Assembly: GCA_012519525.1 (NCBI GenBank)
Contig: JAAYQB010000058.1
Coordinates: 1-10,214, forward strand
From: Bacteroidales bacterium
GTDB taxonomy: Bacteria > Bacteroidota > Bacteroidia > Bacteroidales > WCHB1-69
Reading direction: 5' to 3'
DNA length: 10,214 nt
Shown piece after piece: positions 1 to 7,700 of this stretch (positions within the stretch are counted from its first letter, which is position 1; each line of letters starts with the position of its first letter). The position numbers and the translations under genes were made by a program. The notes beneath the pieces are model-generated. The model was given only the letters and a program-made list of their open reading frames with translations. It was not told where the DNA came from and searched no databases.

Positions 1-1
1 C

Positions 2-409
2 CTTGTTATAACGAGAGAAATGTTGTATCAGACCGAAGATGTAGTAAGAATATTGGAAAAAATACAACCTGATTTATTGGTGTTAGCAGGTTTTTTGTGG
101 TTAATTCCGGAAAATATGATTCATGCTTTTCCTCGCAAAATTATTAATATTCATCCGGCACTTTTGCCAAAATATGGCGGCAAAGGCATGTACGGCATGA
201 ATGTTCACAAGGCGGTAGTTGAAAATAAAGAAAAAGAAACAGGTATCTCTATTCATTATGTAACCAAGGAATATGATAAAGGTGACTTAATATGCCAAGT
301 GAAATGTGCTGTAGATTCGTCAGATACTCCTGAAGATATAGCTGAAAAAGTACATCAATTAGAGTATCAATATTTTCCTGTAGTGATTGATGCTTTGTTG
401 AAAGAATAA
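2..409 (+). CDS. purN: Phosphoribosylglycinamide formyltransferase PurN, 5' end cut by the window
   Basis: PurN transfers a formyl group from 10-formyltetrahydrofolate to glycinamide ribonucleotide, the third step of de novo purine synthesis, in the cytoplasm. The reading frame is open from position 2. The ATG at 20 is internal, because the conserved strand 'PDLLVLAGF' that follows lies well inside the family's formyltransferase domain. Counting from that Met, the catalytic set is visible: Asn43 and His45 in 'INIHPALLPKYGGKGMYG' and Asp86 in 'EYDKGDLI', equivalent to Asn106, His108 and Asp144 of the E. coli enzyme. The GGKGMYG loop is the form I associate with Bacteroidota PurN. About 55-60 N-terminal residues, including the ribonucleotide phosphate-binding glycine loop, lie before the window. 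The stop is TAA at 407-409, ten bases from the stop of the opposing gene at 420. No terminator hairpin is visible between them. The truncation comes from the window edge and is not a sign of gene decay. Confidence 0.95.
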   Translation, partial: LVITREMLYQTEDVVRILEKIQPDLLVLAGFLWLIPENMIHAFPRKIINIHPALLPKYGGKGMYGMNVHKAVVENKEKETGISIHYVTKEYDKGDLICQVKCAVDSSDTPEDIAEKVHQLEYQYFPVVIDALLKE

Positions 410-419
410 GCGTTAGTTG

Positions 420-1325
420 TTAAAAATACTCGTATTCCGTACTGTGTTTTTCTATTAAAATAAGTTCGTCGGTATTTTCGACAATATTTCTTGAGTAAAT
501 AGAAGTTTCGATTTCTTCGTTATTTTGGTTGTAATGTATTTCTTTTACAGTTAAAACCAAATCGTCTTTATTTAATCTACTTTCTTTTATAGGAAGCTCA
601 TTTTCATTATATTCAAAAATATTTTTTATAAATTGAGTGGGGGTTTCAATTCTACGTTCACTTAACAATCCATTGCTGTTGTATGAAAATAAATGAGTGG
701 CTATTACGTCTTTTTTAAAGTTATAAGTGGTTTGTTTTGTTAAACCGAAATCGTTGTATTCATAGGTTTCCAACATTTTATTGTTTTGTGATATTTCTTC
801 CAATTCGGAAGCAATAAGCTGTTTGTTATCGTTGTAAGTGTATTTTTTACGTAAACTGAGGCTGTCTTCGTCATCGTATTCCAATTCTTCTAATAAAAGT
901 CCGTTATTCCACACATATTCATTTTCTGTAAAATGATAACTGTCGGCATAGGTAATTTCTTTTTTGGTAAGTTTATTTTCGTCGTTATAATAATAGCGTT
1001 CAACAATAACTTCTTCCGTATATTGCACTTCGGCTTCAATCAACAATCCTTTTTCGTCGTATTTGTTTTTTCTCAACTCATATACTTCGTCATTTTGAGC
1101 GTCAATAAAATGCTCTTCAACTACCAAGTTGTCCTGATTATAAATACGTTTGCAAATATTTTCGCACAATCCCTCGCTGTCGTAAGTTTTATCTAAGCAG
1201 AGGTTTCCTTTATCGTCGTATGCTAAGTAAGAGTGCATGCGTTTGTTTTCTTCAATGGTATCGTCGTAAAGAGTGGTTCTATTGTAGGTAGTGATAAATT
1301 TGGAAATGGATTTTATTGTATTCAT
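420..1325 (-). CDS. YD/Rhs-like tandem-repeat protein, function unknown
   Basis: This 301-residue protein has no signal peptide or membrane segment and is rich in Asp, Glu, Asn and Tyr, so it is probably cytoplasmic. Nearly all of it is a tandem repeat of about 25 residues with the core Y-N/D-x-x-G/N-x-L followed by a Glu/Lys-rich strand. The anchor aromatic residue falls at 36, 62, 89, 113, 139 (Trp), 164, 190, 215, 239 and 265, a spacing of 24-27 each time. The pattern resembles the YD repeats of Rhs and wall-associated proteins, which form beta-strand spirals. However, the protein lacks the size, secretion signal and toxin tip of a true Rhs protein. The ATG at 1323-1325 is the first Met, and a -7-like element lies 31 bp upstream of it. 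It is divergent from gpsA and convergent with purN, so it appears to be a single-gene transcript. I do not recognise a specific family. A binding or scaffold role is only a guess from the fold. Confidence 0.85.
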   Translation of the reverse strand: MNTIKSISKFITTYNRTTLYDDTIEENKRMHSYLAYDDKGNLCLDKTYDSEGLCENICKRIYNQDNLVVEEHFIDAQNDEVYELRKNKYDEKGLLIEAEVQYTEEVIVERYYYNDENKLTKKEITYADSYHFTENEYVWNNGLLLEELEYDDEDSLSLRKKYTYNDNKQLIASELEEISQNNKMLETYEYNDFGLTKQTTYNFKKDVIATHLFSYNSNGLLSERRIETPTQFIKNIFEYNENELPIKESRLNKDDLVLTVKEIHYNQNNEEIETSIYSRNIVENTDELILIEKHSTEYEYF

Positions 1326-1356
1326 GATAAATTAATTTCTTATAAAAATCAAAGTG

Positions 1357-1364
1357 CAAAATTA
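1357..1364 (-). promoter_or_regulatory. Putative -7 element for the repeat-protein gene
   Basis: Read on the minus strand this is TAATTTTG, an exact match to the Bacteroidota -7 consensus TAnnTTTG. It lies 31 bp upstream of the ATG at 1325. No convincing -33 TTG/TTTG is present at the expected distance, and the region is very AT-rich, so a chance match is possible. Confidence 0.4.
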
Positions 1365-1437
1365 TCATTTAAAATAAAATAAAAAAAAGAAAGTGAAAAT
1401 ATTTTTAAAATTAATAGGTAATTATTCATAAAAGGTT

Positions 1438-1445
1438 TAATTTTG
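1438..1445 (+). promoter_or_regulatory. Putative -7 element for gpsA
   Basis: TAATTTTG matches the Bacteroidota consensus TAnnTTTG exactly and ends 23 bp before the gpsA ATG, giving a short leader. A clear -33 TTTG is not visible. The spacer between the two divergent genes (1326-1468) therefore carries one -7 match per strand, about 75 bp apart. Confidence 0.45.
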
Positions 1446-1468
1446 CAAAAATTGATAGAATCGGAAAT

Positions 1469-2473
1469 ATGAATGTTGTAAAACCAAAAATAGCCGTTAT
1501 AGGCAGCGGTACTTGGGCGACTGCTATTGTGAAAATATTAACGGATAACCTACCTTCAATTTATTGGTGGGTAAGAGAGCCTGAAATCGTAGAAAGTGTG
1601 CAAAGCACTGGACGTAATCCTCTTTATTTAAGTTCGGTAACTTTAAATCCTAAACAGGTTAAAATCTCAAGTGATTTGAAAAAAACAGTATCGAAAGCCG
1701 ATATTCTTGTTTTGGTAGTCCCGTCAGCCTATTTGCATAATACGCTTTCGGAATTGAGTATTCAGGACTTGAAAAATAAATACATTGTCTCAGCTATTAA
1801 AGGGATAGTGCCGGAAAGAATGGAGTTTATTTCGAGTTATTTGATGCATTATTATAACATTCCTTCCGATAACTTAGGTATTATCAGTGGTCCTTCGCAT
1901 GCCGAAGAGGTAGCTTGGAAAAAAACAACTTATCTTACGGCAGCTTCTTTGAATGCGGATTTTGCTCAACAAATAGCCGATTTATTCAACAATGATTATG
2001 TACATGTGAATACGTCGGAAGATATATTTGGAATTGAATTTTCAGTAGTGTTAAAAAATATTTATGCTTTGGCAGCAGGAATTTTTAGGGGAATGGCAGC
2101 AGGCGATAATTTATTGGCATTGTTCAATGTAAATTGTATCAATGAAATGATTAATTTTGTTAATACGGTTTACCCTAATAAAGATAGAAATTTTTATACG
2201 GCACCTTATTTGGGAGATTTTTTAGTAACCACTTATTCACAGCATAGTCGCAATCGTTCTTTCGGAATCATGATAGGTAGGGGATATTCTGTGCGAACAG
2301 CACAATTAGAAATGAAAATGGTGGCAGAAGGATATTATGCAACTCGTTGTATTTATGAGATGAATATGAACTATAAAGCTACTATTCCCATTATTGATGC
2401 AGTATATGGTATATTGTATAAAAAAGCTTCTTTTCGTCAAGAAATGTATAATTTGTTAAACTCTATGAAATAA
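1469..2473 (+). CDS. gpsA: NAD(P)H-dependent glycerol-3-phosphate dehydrogenase GpsA
   Basis: GpsA reduces dihydroxyacetone phosphate to sn-glycerol 3-phosphate, the backbone for phospholipid synthesis, in the cytoplasm. The 334-residue length is normal for the family. An N-terminal Rossmann fold is shown by the dinucleotide loop 'GSGTWATA' at residues 12-19, the strand and turn 'LVLVVPSAYL' near 80-89, and 'SAIKG' with Lys111. 'SGPSHAEEV' follows at 140-148. The C-terminal helical domain carries 'VLKNIYALAAG' with the probable catalytic Lys196, then 'AAGDN' (210-214), 'YLGDFLVT' (247-254) and 'SRNRSFG' (260-266). GDN in place of the proteobacterial GNN, and YLGD in place of GLGD, is the Bacteroidota form. 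The start is the ATG at 1469, which places the Rossmann loop close to the N-terminus as expected. The lipoprotein gene follows after 6 bp and is probably co-transcribed. Confidence 0.96.
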   Translation: MNVVKPKIAVIGSGTWATAIVKILTDNLPSIYWWVREPEIVESVQSTGRNPLYLSSVTLNPKQVKISSDLKKTVSKADILVLVVPSAYLHNTLSELSIQDLKNKYIVSAIKGIVPERMEFISSYLMHYYNIPSDNLGIISGPSHAEEVAWKKTTYLTAASLNADFAQQIADLFNNDYVHVNTSEDIFGIEFSVVLKNIYALAAGIFRGMAAGDNLLALFNVNCINEMINFVNTVYPNKDRNFYTAPYLGDFLVTTYSQHSRNRSFGIMIGRGYSVRTAQLEMKMVAEGYYATRCIYEMNMNYKATIPIIDAVYGILYKKASFRQEMYNLLNSMK

Positions 2474-2479
2474 TTTTTA

Positions 2480-2899
2480 ATGAAAAAAATACGTACATTC
2501 GTTTTTTTTATTTTTATCGCTAATTTACTTTTCGTGTCTTGTAAAGAAAAAGGCTATGCTATCATTAATATAAAAGGAAGTATAAGTAATTCTCAAGGGC
2601 AATATCTTGATAGTTTGATGATTACTGCTACTAATTTAACAACCAAAACTTCGGATAGTTTTCTGTCGGGTACAGGGAAAGAAGGTTTTGATAGAACCTA
2701 CATTTTTGAGAAAGAAATAGCATGTAATTATCTTATTCAAGTTGAAGATATTGATGGCGAACGTAATGGTGGTTTTTATCAAGAACAATCTACAACTGTT
2801 ACTATTAGAATAAGTGATTACGGATACAGAAATGATTTGTTGGTACAGCATCCTTATGTAAGTAAGGAAGTAAATTTTGTGTTGGATAAAAAATACTGA
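2480..2899 (+). CDS. Small putative lipoprotein with a DIDGxxNGG motif
   Basis: This is a 139-residue predicted lipoprotein. The N-terminus is a basic MKKIR, a hydrophobic stretch at 7-19, then 'LFVSC', with Cys21 as the probable lipidated residue (Phe at -3 is less usual but tolerated). After lipidation it should sit on the periplasmic face of a membrane or at the surface. The residues after Cys (K-E-K) are not an acidic run, so no surface-export signal is evident. The mature part looks all-beta, with an opening 'INIKGSISNSQGQYLDSLMITA' like a carboxypeptidase-regulatory or Ig-like fold, a 'DIDGERNGG' motif at 90-98, and a closing 'KEVNFVLDKK'. From memory this architecture resembles Bacteroidota proteins annotated 'radical SAM-associated putative lipoprotein'. 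No radical SAM gene is present here, so that link is unconfirmed. It starts 6 bp after gpsA, likely in one transcript, and ends 8 bp from the convergent ispF stop. Function unknown. Confidence 0.85.
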   Translation: MKKIRTFVFFIFIANLLFVSCKEKGYAIINIKGSISNSQGQYLDSLMITATNLTTKTSDSFLSGTGKEGFDRTYIFEKEIACNYLIQVEDIDGERNGGFYQEQSTTVTIRISDYGYRNDLLVQHPYVSKEVNFVLDKKY

Positions 2900-2907
2900 A
2901 AAGTAAA

Positions 2908-3390
2908 TTATGCTTGTTTTTCTACTAAAACAACTGCATAGGCACTGACGCCTTCTTCTCTACCTATAAAACCTAATTTTTCAGAAGTTTTAGCTTTAAT
3001 GCTAATGTCTTCTATTTCCAGCTTTAATACATTTGCTAAACTTTCTTTCATTAATGCAATGTAAGAAGATAACTTAGGTTGCTCAATAACAATGGTAGAA
3101 TCGATATTGATAATTTTCCATCCTTTTGATTGAATAAGTTGATGGGTTTTAGTTAATAATATTTTACTGTCTATATCTTTGTATTCATTGTCGGTATCAG
3201 GGAAATGATAGCCTATGTCTCTTAAGTTAACGGCTCCGAGTAGGGCATCGCAAATAGCATGAATTAATACATCGGCATCCGAATGCCCTTGGCACCCTAA
3301 GGCAGAGGGAATATGAATTCCTCCAAGCATTAAATTTCTGTTTTTTACAAGTTTGTGAGTGTCAACTCCTAATCCTATTCTGATTTTCAT
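2908..3390 (-). CDS. ispF: 2-C-methyl-D-erythritol 2,4-cyclodiphosphate synthase IspF
   Basis: IspF cyclises CDP-methylerythritol 2-phosphate to methylerythritol 2,4-cyclodiphosphate with release of CMP. This is the fifth step of the non-mevalonate (MEP) isoprenoid pathway, carried out by a cytoplasmic trimer. The 160-residue length is typical. The metal ligands are present: Asp10 and His12 in 'GVDTHKL' and His44 in 'HSDADVLIHAICDALLGA' (36-53). The family signatures 'IGYHFPDTD' (59-67) and 'KAKTSEKLGFIGREEGVSAYA' near the C-terminus are intact, so the enzyme should be active. It is the last gene of the porU-porV-ispF cluster and begins 33 bp after the porV stop, with no promoter-like sequence in the gap, so it probably depends on the upstream transcript. 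It presumably supplies precursors for menaquinone and for the undecaprenyl carrier, as in related bacteria. No biochemical link to secretion is implied by its position. Confidence 0.97.
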   Translation of the reverse strand: MKIRIGLGVDTHKLVKNRNLMLGGIHIPSALGCQGHSDADVLIHAICDALLGAVNLRDIGYHFPDTDNEYKDIDSKILLTKTHQLIQSKGWKIINIDSTIVIEQPKLSSYIALMKESLANVLKLEIEDISIKAKTSEKLGFIGREEGVSAYAVVLVEKQA

Positions 3391-3423
3391 AATGATTGAG
3401 AAGGATTTTCTGTCCTATATTAT

Positions 3424-4653
3424 CTATTTTATATCGAACGATAAAGTAAATCGTAATGTATTTTCTAAAGCATTATTTCTTTCGTTAACAGGAATAATGT
3501 AAGAGGCATCTAAAATAAAAATACTGTATTTTAAACCTACACCGGCGGTTAGATATTTTCTATTTCCTTTGTTTTTTGCCTCATTAAAATAACCTGCACG
3601 AATAAATAATAAATCATTGTATCCGTATTCAAGTCCGAGATTAATAATAAACTCGCTCATTTCTTCAACAAAACCGCCGGGGGCATCGTACCAAGAAGTT
3701 ACAATAGCTCCTACTACAGAAGATTTGCGATGGTCTCTTCCTTTTTCAATAATTGCATTGCCATCGGCGTCTCTTAAAACAACCCCAAAACTATCGGTAG
3801 CATAAATAGGAGTAGTTGGGACTAATAATTTATTTAAATCTAAAGCAAAAGTAAGGCTATTGTATTTGTCTATATACATTGTATAAGCAGTTCCTATTCG
3901 AAGATTAGCAGGCAAGAACTCACGATCCATACTACTGGAATATGATATTTTAGCTCCTATATTAGAAATGTTAAGTCCAAAACCAATAATACTTTTGTGT
4001 AGTTTTTCTGCTTTTAGATTTTTTTGATAAAACAAGGCAATATCGGCAGCACCCGAAATGCCGGGCTTTACTCCTTCGGTAGTAGGACTGACATTGCTTA
4101 CTGTTGTTAAGTTTGAATAAATAAAACGCCCTGCTATCGCCATTGATAATTGGGGAGTAAATTTGCGAGAGTAGGCGGCATCAATCGAAAATTCGTGAGG
4201 ATTTACATATACGTTTTCCCCTAATGGATTATTGCCTTCATAATCTCTTAATTCCATTTTTCCCATAGAGAAATAACGCAATGACATAGAAATGGCATCC
4301 ATTTTTGTTATCTTGTAATATCCTGATAAATAAGCAAGATTAATATCGTTTAATCCTAATCCAAATAACCAAGGACTATAAGATATGGATATACCACCTG
4401 TATTAGGAGAAAAAACATATTTTGCCGGATTCCAAAATTGAGCATTCAGGTCGTTAGGAATTGCAACGCCTACCTCACCCATTCCTCCTAAGTGTGAGTC
4501 AGGTCCTATCATTAAAAAAGGAACAGCAGTCATGACGGCATTGGCTCTTAGCCTTCCCAATGCATCAACTTTTTGTCCAATAGCCGATAAGCATGAACAA
4601 ATAAGTAGCGAACTTATTATTGTTTTTTTCAATGTTTTATGTATCAATAGCAT
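3424..4653 (-). CDS. porV: T9SS outer-membrane protein PorV (LptO)
   Basis: PorV is a 14-stranded FadL-like outer-membrane beta-barrel. In the T9SS it collects cargo from the SprA translocon by its C-terminal domain and delivers it to the PorU attachment complex. The 409 residues begin with a signal peptide: basic 'HKTLKK' at 5-10, a hydrophobic core at 11-24, and probable cleavage before Gln27. The hallmark family segment follows at about 41-81: 'TAVPFLMIGPDSHLGGMGE', 'VGVAIPNDLNAQFWNPAKYVF'. The rest alternates short beta segments, including 'FLPANLRIGTAY' and 'LLFIRAGYFNE', and ends in an outer-membrane-type C-terminal strand, 'NTLRFTLSFDIK'. Cys19 and Cys21 in the leader give a poor lipobox, so I read it as a signal-peptidase I substrate. 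It starts 59 bp after the porU stop with no terminator or good promoter between, which suggests co-transcription. The related PorQ and PorP barrels are alternatives, but the adjacency to porU and the length favour PorV. Confidence 0.95.
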   Translation of the reverse strand: MLLIHKTLKKTIISSLLICSCLSAIGQKVDALGRLRANAVMTAVPFLMIGPDSHLGGMGEVGVAIPNDLNAQFWNPAKYVFSPNTGGISISYSPWLFGLGLNDINLAYLSGYYKITKMDAISMSLRYFSMGKMELRDYEGNNPLGENVYVNPHEFSIDAAYSRKFTPQLSMAIAGRFIYSNLTTVSNVSPTTEGVKPGISGAADIALFYQKNLKAEKLHKSIIGFGLNISNIGAKISYSSSMDREFLPANLRIGTAYTMYIDKYNSLTFALDLNKLLVPTTPIYATDSFGVVLRDADGNAIIEKGRDHRKSSVVGAIVTSWYDAPGGFVEEMSEFIINLGLEYGYNDLLFIRAGYFNEAKNKGNRKYLTAGVGLKYSIFILDASYIIPVNERNNALENTLRFTLSFDIK

Positions 4654-4712
4654 TATTTCTTCTTTTTATTTAAATCTAAACTGTATAACGTCTTTCTCTT
4701 TTTTATATTGCT

Positions 4713-7700
4713 TTATAAAATGACAAGTTTTTCAAATTTTTCTATTGTTTTATTTTCCGCCGTTTTTACACGTACTTTATAAATATAGACTCCTTTGGCT
4801 AATTTGTCTCCGAAATCATCTAATCCGTTCCAAGGAATAGGACCGCAACGAAATGAATTATTATTACTTGTATGTTCTATTGTTTTAACCAATTTTCCGG
4901 AAACAGTGAAAATTTGAATGCTTACTTTTATGGTTGTGTTGGGTTGGTTATGTTCAAAATAAAAGTCGGTATGTGTCGTAAAAGGATTGGGATAGTTTAA
5001 GACATGGCTTAGTTCTAATTTTTCATCTTTTATCACGGTGAAATTTATAGTGTTTTCATTCATATTATTTAAAACGTCCCATGCCCTGACAGTTAATGTA
5101 TGTGGTCCCGGCTCAAGATTACTCAGTAGATAAGAAACTTTTCCTGAAGAAGAGCTGTTTTCATCGTATTCAAAAAAATCATTCAGTAAAATGCTGTTTT
5201 CTATTTTATTATCTAAAAAGGCAATAATATCGTGTCCTATGCCGGTACCTACGGTATTTATTCCATTGTCGTCTTTTAAATAGGCTATTAAAGTCGGATG
5301 AGGATTGCTTATTCCTCCGTTAACAAAATTTCTATTGTTTAAATATATTTCTATTTCAGGTCCTTTATTGTCGGCAATGATGGTGTCTTTAATACCGCCG
5401 ATAAATATACTATCGAAACCATTGGCATCAGTATGATTATTAGTGGCATAATAACTTATTTTTCCATATCCGTATTCATAATTAATGTCTTTAGGAACTA
5501 AAAACGAAAATTCGAAATGTCCGTTTTTTACACTTGCTTTACCTTTAAATAAAACATTCTTTTGCAGTATGAATGTTTTTTCCACACTGTTCGGATTATT
5601 GAGCAAAGTTTTTATCAATGAGGGTTTATCATAAATAGTTGGGTAAACATAGCCGTTGAAATTTTGCAAGGTTTGATTGTTGTTATCGGTTACTCTTCCT
5701 TTAATAGTTATAAATTCTAAGGCTTGTATAGTGTCGTTGATAGAGGATAAACTTATGCCATTAATACTATCAGTAACGATATTTTCTTTAGGATGTGCTA
5801 AAGTTAGAGAAGGGTCTCCAAATAAAACATACATTTCTATACTTCCCGAGACGTTTTTAGCAGCAGCTAAAAATTCTCCCATAGTGCGATATCTGCCGTT
5901 TATTTTTTCAAATGCATATTGGTGCAACATTTTGCCGAAAAATTCATTTGAACCTCCAAACGAATTTCTCGTAGCAGAAATTACGCCAATACCTCCACCG
6001 TCTGATTTAAGTAAAATATCTTCAGAAGGAGATTGTGAGTTGGTTTTGTCATACATACCAAAGGAGCAAGAGCCGGCATAAAATAAGGGGAGATTGTATT
6101 TGTTTTTCCAACTATGTATGTCGGTTCTTGTTAGATAGCGTTCGTGTGCCCATCCGTTATCACCTCCATGTCCCATGTAAGTAAACATTAATGTTCCTTT
6201 ATTAATGCGTTGATTCATAGCATCTGTAGCGCTTGGATAGCGTTGCCCTTGAGATGTGAAGATTTTTTTATAAGCATCTAAATATATTTTATCTATGTTG
6301 ATTGTAGGAAAATTATTGAAAATAACACCGGCTATAGCATCGGCATTTCCCAAATGTCCTTGGTCGGCATCGTCGTCGGCAGAGAAGGTAACATAGTTTC
6401 TCCAATTTGAAAAATTAGCAATATTGTTTGCTGTCATCAATTCTTTGCTTCCATAATTAATTGATTTTTGTACAACAATCTGTGCTTGACTTTTTGTACT
6501 TACGGAAAATCGTCCTATTCCCATATCCATACTTCCGTTATTATTATTTCCTTCTCCGTCGTCTAATTTCACAAAAAAATCATCGGTAGAGAGGCAGTCG
6601 TTGGGAGCAAAAGGACAGCTTCCTTGATAATTGGGAATGAAGTTGCTATTGCTACCTAATATATTTCTGAAATCGTAGGAAGTTTTCCCAAATAATAATA
6701 CATTTTTAGGGTAATTAGTTGGATTTCTATCGTATAGCATTTTTAAAAAATTACGAATAGCGGATATGTCTTGTGCTCCACTTGAAAACTCGTTGTAAAT
6801 TTGTTGTGTTGTTACTGTTATACAGCTCATATTGTCATTCTTTTTTCTGAATGCAGCTAATTGATTGGCATACTCTAAAAAGTCGGGATGGGTAACAATA
6901 ATAAAATCAGCAGTTGTGTATCCATGCAAGTTTTGATTGCTTATTTTGCCTATGGGAGTAACAGTATAATAGTTAGAACTTGTAAAAGCGATAAATTCAC
7001 GCAAAGAGTCGGCAGTGAGTTTAAATTCTATGGTATTATTAGCTTCACGTCCAATTATTTTAGTAATGTTGTGAGGATTACTCACCTCCCAAATAGTTAT
7101 TTTCCCCCCTTTTGTATCGAAATGATATTCTGCAACATTACCACTTCCAACAACTTCATTATTGCGAAATAAAATTTGATTGTTGGTAGCTTGAAGTTTG
7201 CATTTGCCATGTACTTCGATATAGTCTAAATAACCGACGGCATTATTGGTCGGTTTAGAGTAAGTTAAATCTATGTTCATTGTGTTGCCGCTCATTGCAA
7301 AAGAATAATTTCCCGTTTGCATTTTTCCATTGTCGCTAATTGAAGTAGAGGGAATTAGAAGGCTATAAGTGTGATTATTATTAATGGTAGCTGTAAAAGA
7401 AGAATTGATAGAAGGAGATTTTGCAGCCAAACTGAATCGTAATGTGAATTTTTCATTAGAAGCTAATTCGGGAACGCTAAAGGAATAAGAACGTTTTAGT
7501 ATAGCATCAAAAACATCACTAAACCATACTCTACTCACTTCGTTTGGGTTAACAGCTTCTTTTTCAATAACATTATAGAAATAAAAAGAATTGACATCAT
7601 GAGTTTTAGGTAAACTTGTTTCAGAGAGAGAAGCAACTCTTTTTTTGCTTCCTATGTTTGGGTCTACATTAATAAAATAATAGGCATAATTAGAATATAT

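Noticed and set aside
933..1196. An 87-codon plus-strand frame with a hydrophobic, Phe/Ile/Val-rich product resembling a membrane protein.
   Set aside because: It lies opposite the repeat-protein gene. The hydrophobicity is what the antisense of Asp/Glu/Asn/Lys codons produces.
420..1325. Rhs-type toxin or contact-dependent inhibition system.
   Set aside because: The YD-like repeats suggested it, but there is no signal peptide, no variable C-terminal toxin domain, no large core and no immunity gene beside it.
3424..4653. PorV as a lipoprotein, from the two cysteines in ICSC near residue 21.
   Set aside because: Cys at -2 is a poor lipobox, the leader continues to a normal cleavage site near residue 26, and PorV is known as an integral beta-barrel.
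5677..6081. A 134-codon plus-strand frame opposite the catalytic region of porU.
   Set aside because: It is antisense to a well-supported conserved catalytic domain and has no recognisable motif. It is a shadow of porU codon usage.
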